Positions 1-7,488 are shown, counted from the first letter of the stretch. The stretch is DNA of 64,000 nucleotides from Maribacter_C sp047345145 (GCF_047345145.1 NZ_JBLFER010000002.1:1-64000); one strand, 5' to 3'. Numbers and translations are program-made. Notes: generated from the letters alone by a model not told the origin.

Positions 1-126
1 CAAAATCTTTTGGATTTTGCTCTGGACAGGAAAAAGTAAATCAAAACAAAAAGATTTCGCTATGTGCGTGGCGGAAAGCAAACGCTAGTTTGACCCCGTA
101 CTGTTCATAGCTCAACCGTTGTACAC
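1..126. repeat. attC-like site, right half only (cut by window edge)
   Basis: The window opens inside the central hairpin of an attC-like palindrome. The bases AAATC-TTTT-GGATTTTGC...GGAC near the start match the hairpin at 776-807 closely. The right arm CCCGTACTGTTCATAG (about 96-111) and the core AACCG|TTGTACAC (114-126) follow. By integron logic the cassette junction is G118|T119. The left half lies upstream of the window, so at least one more cassette precedes. Confidence 0.7.
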
Positions 127-144
127 AATTTAAAATCATCATTA

Positions 145-702
145 TTGAAATACCAAAAAAGTTTATTTATTCTCATTTTTATTTTTGGGATTAGTTGTTC
201 ATCCTATAAATCAAACCTGCATCGGACTGGACAAAAAAATGAAATTATTGAAAATGCAATAATGGATTTTTTAAGCACCAATTCTTATAGAAACAAAAGC
301 AATGCTTTTCAAATTGAATATCTGGATTTTAATGAAAACATAGCAACAGTTACAATCGATGCAATTATCGGAAAAGAACTACTTCTGCAAAAACCGGACA
401 CTATTGGAAATAGGAGTAAATGGTTTCCATCAAAATTTCGGGAAAAGAAAAACAAACTTTTTGTCGAAGTTGATTCCAGTCATGGTTTAAGCCGAGAAAC
501 AATTTCAAAAATGTCAGAATATGGCATCTTAGACTCAACAAAAGTAAAAACTGGACAAGCTACACTATTCAAAATCGATGAATCATGGAAACAGACTCAT
601 TATTTCTTTTGTAAAAGTAATATCACTAATTATAGAAGTTTAAAAAGTACTGCTGTATTAGGTCAGGACACAAGAATAGAGGAATTCAAATGTTCGGAAT
701 AA
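145..702 (+). CDS. Cassette 1 gene: secreted/lipoprotein of unknown function
   Basis: Predicted 185-aa protein starting at TTG, the only in-frame start that keeps the hydrophobic leader (residues 6-17, then a Cys at 18 in ISCSS). It is therefore probably a lipoprotein or secreted protein. The mature part has alternating short strands and helices, and no family was recognised. It sits alone between two attC-like sites, 26 bases after the inferred cassette junction and 5 bases before the next inverted core. That is the tight fit typical of integron cassettes. No own promoter is obvious, so expression probably depends on read-through. Confidence 0.7.
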   Translation: MKYQKSLFILIFIFGISCSSYKSNLHRTGQKNEIIENAIMDFLSTNSYRNKSNAFQIEYLDFNENIATVTIDAIIGKELLLQKPDTIGNRSKWFPSKFREKKNKLFVEVDSSHGLSRETISKMSEYGILDSTKVKTGQATLFKIDESWKQTHYFFCKSNITNYRSLKSTAVLGQDTRIEEFKCSE

Positions 703-707
703 AAACT

Positions 708-907
708 GTGTACAACAAAACCTATAAACAATACGGGCTTCGAGCTTAAACGAAAGGTTTGTGTATTTTTATGATGTCCGCAAAATCTTTTGGATTTTGC
801 TCTGGACAAAGAAAAAATAAATCAAAACAAAAAGATTTCGCTATGTGCGTGACGGAAAGCAAACGCCAGTTTGCTCCCGTACTGTTCATAGCTCAACCGT
901 TAGGCAC
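708..907. repeat. attC-like recombination site 1 (about 200 bp)
   Basis: The left core GTGTACAAC (708-716) is the exact reverse complement of GTTGTACAC at 118-126, where cassette 1 starts. This is the hallmark of an integron cassette. Inside, the arm CTATAAACAATACGGG pairs with CCCGTACTGTTCATAG except at two spaced positions, where A faces C. A central hairpin lies at 776-807 (GTCCGCAAAATC ... GATTTTGC..GGAC). The right core is CCG|TTAGGCAC with junction G899|T900. At about 200 bp it is longer than most described attC sites, roughly 60-140 bp. The fold is my reading and was not computed. Confidence 0.7.
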
Positions 908-919
908 AATCTTAAACCA

Positions 920-1588
920 ATGAAATTCCCTCTACTCTACTCCATGTTTTTGACATTTGTGACTTGTCTCGGACAAAGCTCTCAAACGGATTTGAAACCA
1001 TATTTTTCGGAATCTCAAATTATGGACTTGAATCTGATTGCGGACTTTTTTCAAAGTGAGCTTTGTGGGGATAAGGACCATGCAAAATATGGAAAATGTA
1101 TGAAGGATTTGGTGCCGAAAATTACTGACTTAGAAGATAATTTCATTGAGAAAAACATTAGTTATCGAAAACAAAAAAGGCTTTATCGAACAATTTCCAA
1201 AAGCACATTTGAAAAAATATGGGCTATATGTAAAGGCACTAGATTGAATGAACCTGTTTATAAATACGAAAGTCTTTGTTTTAGCGGCAACCAAAAATTT
1301 ACTGATTTTGTGCTTGAACTGGGAAAAACAAGTGGTTACTTAATAAATTACGGACAAACTCTTCAGAGCGGATTAGGAAATGGAAATTACATTGCAAATA
1401 ACATTATCGATTTTCCGCTATCTATGAATATAGAGGACAGAGGAGTTCAAATCATATTTGCAATTCATTATTTAACCCTAAATGATAATCTAAAAAGGGA
1501 CAAAAAATTAACTCGTTTATCGAAACGCGATTTGAGAAAACTCAACAGAACGGCAAAAAAAACTGTGCCTAACAAAACCTATAATTAA
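920..1588 (+). CDS. Cassette 2 gene: secreted protein of unknown function
   Basis: Predicted 222-aa protein. I chose ATG 920, 20 bases after the cassette junction, because it starts a clean signal peptide (KFPLLYSMFLTFVTCLGQ). A longer reading back to 845 would translate the attC arm. The mature protein has paired Cys residues (CGDKDHAKYGKC) and a basic tail, and no family was recognised. The 3' end overlaps the next attC-like site: the last codons, VPNKTYN then stop, are written in the inverted core GTGCCTAAC and its neighbour CTATAAT. It is the only gene of cassette 2. Confidence 0.72.
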   Translation: MKFPLLYSMFLTFVTCLGQSSQTDLKPYFSESQIMDLNLIADFFQSELCGDKDHAKYGKCMKDLVPKITDLEDNFIEKNISYRKQKRLYRTISKSTFEKIWAICKGTRLNEPVYKYESLCFSGNQKFTDFVLELGKTSGYLINYGQTLQSGLGNGNYIANNIIDFPLSMNIEDRGVQIIFAIHYLTLNDNLKRDKKLTRLSKRDLRKLNRTAKKTVPNKTYN

Positions 1589-1707
1589 TTGCTACGGATT
1601 TTTCCATCGGAAATCACGCGCAAAAAGCTATCTTTAGGTTCGGCTGCCCCGAGGCCTCGGGGTTCGGACGAATCACAGCAACTAATCATAGCCGAACCGT
1701 TAGACAA
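1565..1707. repeat. attC-like recombination site 2 (143 bp, variant core)
   Basis: GTGCCTAAC (1565-1573) is the exact reverse complement of GTTAGGCAC at 899-907. The inner arm CTATAATTAATTGCT pairs with AGCAACTAATCATAG near 1676-1690. Compared with site 1 the arm sequence has changed, but pairing is kept and the two A/C mismatches fall at the same spacing, which is compensatory change. The middle differs from the other sites and carries the palindrome CCCCGAGGCCTCGGGG in place of the usual hairpin. The junction is G1699|T1700. Confidence 0.7.
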
Positions 1708-1710
1708 CAT

Positions 1711-2295
1711 ATGAAATTACCTTCTACCATATTGATAATTTGCAGTTTTTTGTTTTACCTAAAAGCCAATTCTCAAATGACATCAAACAAATTTGAAATG
1801 GAATTTGAAAAAGGAATAGAACAAGAAAATCCTGAATATTATAAAGGACTAAAAACTATTCTCAAAGAATTTCAAGAACATTTGATTTCAAAACATATAA
1901 TCGACAATTCTGATTTTAAAAATTACGCTGAACTTTTGGACAAAATTAGTGTTGATAAGGACAAGGAATATGAGATTGAATATAATATTAGTGATTCGCT
2001 GCAAAAGCTTGCGAAAGGACTTAACTATGAAGGACCTTCTCCTGAAAGTTTTGTAAAAGGAATGAAATACCTCAATGCAACAGATTCAAAAAGTTTTCTT
2101 TTTAATGAGAAAGTTTCAGAACTGATTCGAAAAAAAGAAGAGTACAATCGGTCTGTTGTCGCGACCATTTTGCTCGAAATCTACGATGAAAATGACTTCG
2201 AACTACCGATGATAAAATTGAAGTTTTTTCGTTTCCTAGACCCAAACTCCAACTTTGTCGTTACTACATACATGGGTAAGCCAAATCTGGAATAA
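1711..2295 (+). CDS. Cassette 3 gene: secreted protein of unknown function
   Basis: Predicted 194-aa protein starting at ATG 1711, 11 bases after the cassette junction. An N-terminal signal peptide (hydrophobic residues 6-17, ending near ANSQ) sends it across the inner membrane. The mature part is charged and mostly helical (many Glu and Lys), ending in a short beta-like stretch (FRFLDPNSNFVVTTYM). No catalytic motif or family was recognised. It ends 5 bases before the inverted core of the next attC-like site, so it fills its cassette completely. Confidence 0.75.
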   Translation: MKLPSTILIICSFLFYLKANSQMTSNKFEMEFEKGIEQENPEYYKGLKTILKEFQEHLISKHIIDNSDFKNYAELLDKISVDKDKEYEIEYNISDSLQKLAKGLNYEGPSPESFVKGMKYLNATDSKSFLFNEKVSELIRKKEEYNRSVVATILLEIYDENDFELPMIKLKFFRFLDPNSNFVVTTYMGKPNLE

Positions 2296-2300
2296 ATACG

Positions 2301-2506
2301 GTGCCTAACAATGCCTAAACGTAATGCGGAGTTTAGGGCTAAAACGAAAGGTCTGTGTATATTTATAATGTCGCTAAATCTTTGGGATTTAGCTTTGGAC
2401 AAAAAAAAGAAAAAGCAAAACCAAAAGCTCTAGCTTCGTGCGCAGACGGAAACGAAAAGTCTCCTTACCTCCGCCCTACTTTTCTTATACTAGACCGTTA
2501 TGAAAT
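2301..2506. repeat. attC-like recombination site 3
   Basis: The left core GTGCCTAAC (2301-2309) is near-complementary to the cassette 3 start GTTAGAC, with one A/C mismatch in seven. A central hairpin GTCGCTAAATC...GATTTAGCTTTGGAC is conserved with site 1. The right arm ends CTAGACCG|TTATGAAAT, with the junction at G2497|T2498. The left arm GTAATGCGGAG pairs only partly with its own right arm (CTCCGCCCTAC), but it pairs perfectly over 11 bases with the right arm of site 4. Confidence 0.62.
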
Positions 2507-2538
2507 ATTTACACATTATAGAAACAAACTAATAAATA

Positions 2539-3720
2539 ATGAAAAAACAACTATTACTTCTTATAACATTGATTTTAAGCTATAATTGCTATACTCAAAT
2601 TTCTTTTGAAAAAGGATATTTCATTGATAATAACGGAAATAGAATCGATTGCTTAATTGAAAATATTGATTGGAAAAATAACCCTACTGAATTCAAATAT
2701 AAACTTTCCGAAAATTCAAAATCCAAGAAAGCAACTTTAACAATGGTTAAGGAATTTAGTATTCAAAATTTTTCTAAATATGTTCGAGGTAATGTTGAAA
2801 TTGATAGATCTTCTAGTATTTTGAACCAATTGAGTTCCGTAAGAAATCCTGTTTTAAAAAAAGAAACACTTTTTTTAAAAATTCTAGTAGAAGGTAAATC
2901 CAACTTATATCATTATGAAGATGGTAATCTAATTAGGTTTTTTTTTAGTAAGAACGACTCTAACGTAATCGAACAACTAATTTTCAAGTATTATCTAACC
3001 TCTAATAATTTTCGTGCAGAAAATAACCGGTTCAAACAACAAATAATAAATAACTTAAAATGTAATTCAATTTCATCTAAGAACATTGAAAAAACCAAGT
3101 ATGATAATGAAGATTTAATACATGTCTTTATTCAATATAATCAGTGTATGGATTCTGATTTTATTAATTATTATGAAAAGGAGAAAAGGGACTTATTTAA
3201 TTTTAATCTTCGACCCGGGGTAAACATTTCTTCATTAAATGTAACTAATCAGGCAAATATCTTTAGAAATGTAGATTTTGGAAACAAATTTGGATTTAGG
3301 TTTGGGCTTGAGGGGGAAATTATCATGCCTTTTAACAAAAATAAATGGGCTATTATTGTTGAGCCTACATACCAACAATTTAGTTCTGAAGAAGAATCAC
3401 CAATTAGTGCGGTTGATTATAAGTCAATTGAAATTCCTTTGGGGATAAGACATTATTTTTTTCTTAATGAAAACTCTAAGTTTTTCATTAACGGTTCATA
3501 TGTTCTAGACAACGTATTAAACTCCAAAATATCCTACTCAAATACTGATTTTGAGATTACGAAATCAACTAACTTAGCATTTGGAATTGGCTATAAACAA
3601 AAAGACAAATATAGTTTGGAACTTAGATATCATACAAGCAGAAACATATTAAGTAGTTTATTTTTTTTTAGTTCCGACTACAACGCACTTTCAATAATAT
3701 TTGGATATTCATTGTTCTAA
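2539..3720 (+). CDS. Cassette 4 gene: outer-membrane beta-barrel protein
   Basis: Predicted 393-aa protein starting MKKQLLLLITLILSYNCYTQ, a typical flavobacterial signal peptide. The middle (about 20-225) is a charged domain. From about 226 (NLRPGVNISSLN) to the end it has amphipathic strands of the PorT/OmpA-type barrel and finishes SIIFGYSLF, an aromatic C-terminal residue expected of outer-membrane proteins. The start is 41 bases into cassette 4; a longer frame reading in from 2355 would cover the attC site and is not credible. It is unusually large for a cassette gene. Ligand and role are unknown. Confidence 0.78.
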   Translation: MKKQLLLLITLILSYNCYTQISFEKGYFIDNNGNRIDCLIENIDWKNNPTEFKYKLSENSKSKKATLTMVKEFSIQNFSKYVRGNVEIDRSSSILNQLSSVRNPVLKKETLFLKILVEGKSNLYHYEDGNLIRFFFSKNDSNVIEQLIFKYYLTSNNFRAENNRFKQQIINNLKCNSISSKNIEKTKYDNEDLIHVFIQYNQCMDSDFINYYEKEKRDLFNFNLRPGVNISSLNVTNQANIFRNVDFGNKFGFRFGLEGEIIMPFNKNKWAIIVEPTYQQFSSEEESPISAVDYKSIEIPLGIRHYFFLNENSKFFINGSYVLDNVLNSKISYSNTDFEITKSTNLAFGIGYKQKDKYSLELRYHTSRNILSSLFFFSSDYNALSIIFGYSLF

Positions 3721-3726
3721 AAAAAC

Positions 3727-3923
3727 ATTTCATAACAAAACCTATAAACAATACGGGCTTAGGTTTTAAACGCCGAGGATTGTATATTTTTATTAGGTCG
3801 CGCAATCTTTGGATTTCGCTTTGATACAAAAAAAGAAAAAAAACCATAAGCTTTAGCTCGTGCGCAACGAAAACGAAAAGTTTTCTTGCCTCCGCATTAC
3901 TCTTAACCCAGCCGTTGACAAAT
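3727..3923. repeat. attC-like recombination site 4
   Basis: ATTTCATAAC (3727-3736) is the exact 10-base reverse complement of GTTATGAAAT at 2497-2506, the start of cassette 4. The left arm CTATAAACAATACGGG is the site 1 type, while the right arm CTCCGCATTAC belongs with the left arm of site 3, so the two arms pair poorly with each other. The central hairpin (GTCGCGCAATC...GATTTCGC) is kept. The junction is CCG3914|TTGACAAAT. Confidence 0.65.
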
Positions 3924-3931
3924 ATTTTAAC

Positions 3932-4390
3932 ATGAAGAAAGAAATATATTTAAAAATGCTCATTTGCGTACTTATATTCAACAGCTGTTCTGATGATAAT
4001 GAGGAAACAGGCCCAATAGGGAGTTGGAACTCAATAAGTATTATTCTAACAAACCCTTTTGATTTTGATGGAGATGGGATTGAGGACAATGATGCAAAAG
4101 CTGAGCTGCCATGTTTAAATCATAGTTTTGTGCTTAACTCAGATGGAACAGGACAATACACTTCTAATTTAGCAAGTTTGGCACCGCAACCTTCTACATC
4201 ACTTTATACTTGTTCTCTAGAATTTACCAATTCAATTGAATGGACCGAATCTAATGGGACAATTTCAATTATTGGGACTCAATCAGATGTGGCCTTTCAA
4301 ATTAATATTATAGACAATAATTCATTAGAAAGGATATTACTAGGTTTCAATGATATAGAGGAAGGAAGAATAATTTTTAAAAGACAATAA
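3932..4390 (+). CDS. Cassette 5 gene: lipoprotein, lipocalin-like
   Basis: Predicted 152-aa protein from ATG 3932, 17 bases after the junction. A longer reading from 3860 would run through attC sequence. A hydrophobic leader with the lipobox FNSC predicts a lipoprotein. After an acidic linker (DDNEETGP), the run GSWNSISI...LNSDGTGQYTSN...ISIIGTQSDVAFQI resembles the small lipocalin-like or META-type lipoproteins common in Bacteroidota. It also carries an Asp-rich DFDGDGIEDND segment that could bind Ca2+. The ligand is unknown. It ends 5 bases before the last inverted core of the array. Confidence 0.72.
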   Translation: MKKEIYLKMLICVLIFNSCSDDNEETGPIGSWNSISIILTNPFDFDGDGIEDNDAKAELPCLNHSFVLNSDGTGQYTSNLASLAPQPSTSLYTCSLEFTNSIEWTESNGTISIIGTQSDVAFQINIIDNNSLERILLGFNDIEEGRIIFKRQ

Positions 4391-4394
4391 AAAC

Positions 4395-4500
4395 ATTTGC
4401 CAACAAACCTCGAATCAATACGGGTATTGGTGCTTGACTAAAAGTTTAAAGTGGTTTTAACCAAGTCCGTCAAATCTTTTTGATTTAGCTTTAAAATGAA
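4395..4500. repeat. attC-like site 5, truncated; right end of the array
   Basis: ATTTGCCAAC (4395-4404) matches the reverse complement of the cassette 5 start (GTTGACAAAT) with one mismatch. The CAATACGGG arm and the central hairpin (GTCCGTCAAATC...GATTTAGC, about 4465-4490) are present. No right arm or CCG|TT core follows, so the site is broken and the array ends here. Confidence 0.6.
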
Positions 4501-4520
4501 AATATAAAACAACCAACATA

Positions 4521-4685
4521 ATGAAAGACATTTTCAACTTAAAGAATATCAAAATGGGATTAGGATTCGCAGCCGGATTTCTTATTTATGACTACTTTGT
4601 TCATGGCGAACTAAATTGGATTGCGGCTGTAGTAACAGCAATTATAATGGCAGCATTAATGCCTCTTTTTTATAAAAACAAATAA
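4521..4685 (+). CDS. Small two-helix membrane protein
   Basis: A 54-aa reading frame from ATG to TAA (4683-4685). It begins MKDIFNLKNIKMGLGFAAG and has two hydrophobic stretches, about residues 12-26 and 33-50, separated by DYFVHGELN. This suggests a small inner-membrane hairpin protein. The start lies shortly after the truncated attC-like site, so it may be the gene of a former sixth cassette or the first chromosomal gene. No family was recognised, and the coding call rests on the two clean membrane segments. Confidence 0.5.
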   Translation: MKDIFNLKNIKMGLGFAAGFLIYDYFVHGELNWIAAVVTAIIMAALMPLFYKNK

Positions 4686-4722
4686 CCTTGGGGCAAGCCC
4701 AGAAGGCATTAGAAGTAAAATT
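4683..4722. repeat. REP-type repeat, GGGGCAAGCCC family
   Basis: TAACCTTGGGGCAAGCCCAG followed by AAGGCATTAGAAG and an A-rich tail. It resembles the element at 12136-12175 (TAACCTCTGGGCAAACC...GAAGCATTGAAG). Both begin at or next to a gene's stop codon. I recognise the consensus as a dispersed flavobacterial palindrome. Confidence 0.5.
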
Positions 4723-4892
4723 AACATGGTATTTTCTAAGAGTAAATCATGCCCAAAAAGCATCAAATGTTTCTGCTACATTGTAATTCAGATGAACTAC
4801 AGCAGCCCATTTAAACAGAGACTATCAATTGCTCAAAAAAATGTACTCACGCAACTTTTATGAAAAAAATCATCTATTTATAAAAGACAAAA

Positions 4893-5345
4893 ATGAGACG
4901 CTTAACACTCATTGTAATACTTCTTATTACCCATTTTCTGCAGTTTTCTTGTTCTGAAGAAAACCAAGAACCAATTTCCGCACTTTGCGATCATTTAGTG
5001 ATTGTCGATAGCAATATATTTCAAAACAGGTCTGATGATGATGGAACAGGTCGGAATGCATTCGAAATCATTAACGCAGAAATAAATAATGACTGTTTAT
5101 CATTAACTATTCAATCTGGTGGATGTAACAATGGCACTTGGCACTTAGATTTGGTTGATGCTGATAGAGTCGCAGAAACGGCCATTCCGCAAAGAGACCT
5201 TAAAGTATTTCTTGATAATACAGAGCTTTGCAATGCACTTACTACGATGACCATATCATTTGAGTTAACACCGCTAAGAATAAATGACAAACTAATCATA
5301 CTCAATTTGGAAAAATGGGGTGAGCAACTTGAATATCGATATTAG
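4893..5345 (+). CDS. Putative lipoprotein of unknown function
   Basis: Predicted 150-aa protein with a hydrophobic leader (RRLTLIVILLITHFLQF) and lipobox FSC, so probably outer-membrane anchored. The mature domain has two internal Cys (NNDC, GGC) and reads as a beta-rich fold (LSLTIQSGGCNNGTWHLDLVDAD, ISFELTPLR). No family assignment. It is separated from the next, convergent gene by a strong bidirectional terminator. Confidence 0.7.
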   Translation: MRRLTLIVILLITHFLQFSCSEENQEPISALCDHLVIVDSNIFQNRSDDDGTGRNAFEIINAEINNDCLSLTIQSGGCNNGTWHLDLVDADRVAETAIPQRDLKVFLDNTELCNALTTMTISFELTPLRINDKLIILNLEKWGEQLEYRY

Positions 5346-5357
5346 AAAACCAAACTA

Positions 5358-5385
5358 AAAAGTCCGGCCAATTGGCCAGACTTTT
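5358..5385. terminator. Bidirectional intrinsic terminator
   Basis: AAAAGTC-c-GGCCAATTGGCC-a-GACTTTT is an almost perfect palindrome with A-tract and T-tract flanks on both strands. It sits between the convergent genes ending at 5345 (+) and 5422 (-). Confidence 0.85.
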
Positions 5386-5421
5386 CAAAACTAAACTAAC
5401 TCAAAATTGTAAGCCGCTACC

Positions 5422-5727
5422 CTACATTTCAATCCAGTTACCTTCAGCATCAGCGTAAAGCTCAAGAGCTTCACCATCTTCTTTGGCAACTTCTAACTTG
5501 TACTGAGATGCCTCATTTACATAAGCTTTAGAGATCGTAGCTCCTGGATGAGCAACCTCTAAAGCAGCTGTAATTGCTTCTGGCAATTCTTCGATTGCGA
5601 TTTCAGCGAAAGCATCTTGAGCTTCCATTACTTCAGTTGCAACCTCAGCTACAGCTGTTTCCTCTTCTTGTGCGAAAGCAGTCATGGTACCTAAAGACAA
5701 CGCTGCTACTAAAAATACTTTTTTCAT
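5422..5727 (-). CDS. Secreted PepSY-like (DUF2874-type) small protein
   Basis: Predicted 101-aa protein with a signal peptide (MKKVFLVAALSLGTMTAFAQ). An acidic, Ala/Glu-rich segment follows, then a single PepSY-like repeat: LPEAITAALEVAHPGATISKAYVNE...YKLEVAKEDGEALELYADAEGNWIE. The pattern of a helix followed by strands ending in a D-x-x-G-x turn is that of the periplasmic BLIP-like/PepSY-like proteins of Bacteroidota. It probably acts in the periplasm. Its partner is unknown. It is monocistronic. Confidence 0.75.
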   Translation of the reverse strand: MKKVFLVAALSLGTMTAFAQEEETAVAEVATEVMEAQDAFAEIAIEELPEAITAALEVAHPGATISKAYVNEASQYKLEVAKEDGEALELYADAEGNWIEM

Positions 5728-5893
5728 TTTAATGTGTTTTAAAAATTAATATGCATTTGTTTTGTTATTACCAATAGAGGGAAAATGATGCCATCGCAGG
5801 AGCAATTCATCAAATGAATATAAATATTTGATTATCAGATAATTAAATCTATTGTATTTTAATTAACAGATGTATAGCAGTGTGTAATAAATT

Positions 5894-5924
5894 CTAAAAG
5901 TGTGTAAGATTTACACACTTTTAG
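5894..5924 (-). terminator. Perfect 14-bp hairpin downstream of the DUF4301 gene
   Basis: CTAAAAGTGTGTAA-GAT-TTACACACTTTTAG is a perfect 14-bp stem with a 3-base loop. It begins 22 bases past the stop of the gene ending at 5947. Read on the minus strand the 3' arm ends in ACTTTTAGAATTT. This fits a terminator for the operon 9575-5947, although the U-tract is weak. Confidence 0.55.
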
Positions 5925-5946
5925 CCCAGTCTGTCTGGTACTATAT

Positions 5947-7488
5947 TTAGCTTACTTGATGTGAAGGTTTTAGCAAGTCGTTTACGGTTTTCACCGGATT
6001 GAAAGTCAAAAGAGGTACTTCTACAAAAATGGTGTTCCAAAACGCCATTGCGCCGTTCCAAAGTCCGGGAAGTTCCAAAGCCTTTAGCTCCTTTCCATCT
6101 TTTGTTTTTCCAGTTATAAAACCTTGTTTTGGGTCGACAAAATTCAGAAGATTATATTTCTCCCCTTTGTAGTTTCGAACCCCACAAACCAAGTCTACAG
6201 GATTAAAATGGGTTGCTTGTGCAACAATATCTTTTTGACTTTGATTAGAAGTATCCATCTGGGCTGATTCAACAATCTGCAACGAGATTCGATTGCTACT
6301 GTCTTTAATCCAGAAAGGTCCACCACCCGGTTCGCCTTCATTCTTCACCATTCCGCAGATACGAATAGGTCTATTGATTTTATCCTTCAGTACTTTCATC
6401 TGTTCATCAGCCGTAAACGATTCATAGGTATTCGAAAACCGAACGTTGAGCTCCTTCTCTAAAAATTGCTTGATGTCTGCAATCTGTTCTTCACTAATCT
6501 TATGTGCGTCTAAAAGTTTGGCATACATGAATGCTTTTTGTTGTACATGCAATAGTACTCCCGCAAGAACTTTTTTGCTTCTTGTAACACCATCAAAATT
6601 TTCAGGAACTACTACATTATCAATGTTCTTAATAAAAATGACATCTGCATTCTGCTCATTGAGGTTTTCAATGAGTGCGCCATGACCTCCTGGTCTAAAT
6701 AATAGAGAGCCGTCAGAATTACGGAAAGGCTTGTTTTCCATATCCACGGCAAGGGTATCGGTAGAAGATTTTTGATACGAATATCCAATATCAAAACCTG
6801 TGTCAGTAGCCTTCGAAATTCGATCTTCTATTCTATTGAGTTCCTTTCCAAACAACTCTGTATGCTGCTCTGAAATGGTAAAATGTATTTTCGCTTTGTT
6901 TCCTGTTTTAGCATATGCAGCACCTTCTTTTAAATGCTCTTCAAAAGGGGTTACGGCTTGATTAGGGTATTTATGAAAGGGAAGAAGTCCTTTAGGAAAA
7001 AATCCGTAGTTAAGACCTTCTTCAGACAATAGTTCATTTACGAATAGGTGTAAGGCCCCTCCTTCAGATATTGATTTTCCAGAAATTTTATCCTTTAGGA
7101 TATCGTAAAACGGAAAATCTTCTAGACGTTCTGAAAAGACTTTCAAATCTTTGTCTTCAGTGCGAGAGAAATAGTCACTAAGGTTTTCTTCGGATGGATT
7201 ATAGGCATCAAGAAAATTAAAAAGTGCTTTAAACATTCGGGAAGCTGCACCAGATGCTGGCACAAATTTTAACAACGACAAGCTTGTTCTCAATTTATCA
7301 AAGTCTGCAATTAAGTCCTCTTCTTCATGAGCAGAGAATTTAGAAATACCCTCTCCTATTACAGCTGCTTTTTCAAGATGCACAAACGGAATTCCATCAC
7401 GGAAAATTTCCAATTGGTCACGAACTTTGTCTTTTGATATACCTTTTGCTCGCAGTTGTTCTAAATCTTCTTCTGAAAGTAAGCTCAT
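5947..7488 (-). CDS. DUF4301 family protein (nucleotidyltransferase-like)
   Basis: Predicted 513-aa protein matching the Bacteroidota DUF4301 family. Near residues 76-88 it has KFVPASGAASRMFKALF, reminiscent of the GxGxxxRM nucleotide-binding loop of sugar-phosphate nucleotidyltransferases. Further on are FFPKGLLPFHKY, LFRPGGHGALIENLNE (compare UDP-sugar pyrophosphorylases) and GEPGGGPFWIKD. A cytoplasmic uridylyl/nucleotidyl-transferase-like fold is likely but the substrate is not established. Its ATG overlaps the stop of the upstream kinase gene (ATGA), so the two are translationally coupled. Confidence 0.8.
   Translation of the reverse strand: MSLLSEEDLEQLRAKGISKDKVRDQLEIFRDGIPFVHLEKAAVIGEGISKFSAHEEEDLIADFDKLRTSLSLLKFVPASGAASRMFKALFNFLDAYNPSEENLSDYFSRTEDKDLKVFSERLEDFPFYDILKDKISGKSISEGGALHLFVNELLSEEGLNYGFFPKGLLPFHKYPNQAVTPFEEHLKEGAAYAKTGNKAKIHFTISEQHTELFGKELNRIEDRISKATDTGFDIGYSYQKSSTDTLAVDMENKPFRNSDGSLLFRPGGHGALIENLNEQNADVIFIKNIDNVVVPENFDGVTRSKKVLAGVLLHVQQKAFMYAKLLDAHKISEEQIADIKQFLEKELNVRFSNTYESFTADEQMKVLKDKINRPIRICGMVKNEGEPGGGPFWIKDSSNRISLQIVESAQMDTSNQSQKDIVAQATHFNPVDLVCGVRNYKGEKYNLLNFVDPKQGFITGKTKDGKELKALELPGLWNGAMAFWNTIFVEVPLLTFNPVKTVNDLLKPSHQVS

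Noticed and set aside
845..919. 25-residue N-terminal extension of the cassette 2 gene
   Set aside because: It would translate the right arm of the attC-like site and place a basic stretch before the signal peptide; ATG 920 is better.
2355..2585. Open frame of 76 codons across attC-like site 3
   Set aside because: It translates the repeat itself and overlaps the start of the barrel gene out of frame; no leader or conserved pattern.
1..4500. CRISPR array as an explanation of the repeats
   Set aside because: Repeats are long, imperfectly palindromic and spaced 780-1420 bp apart with a gene in each interval; no short regular spacers and no cas genes.
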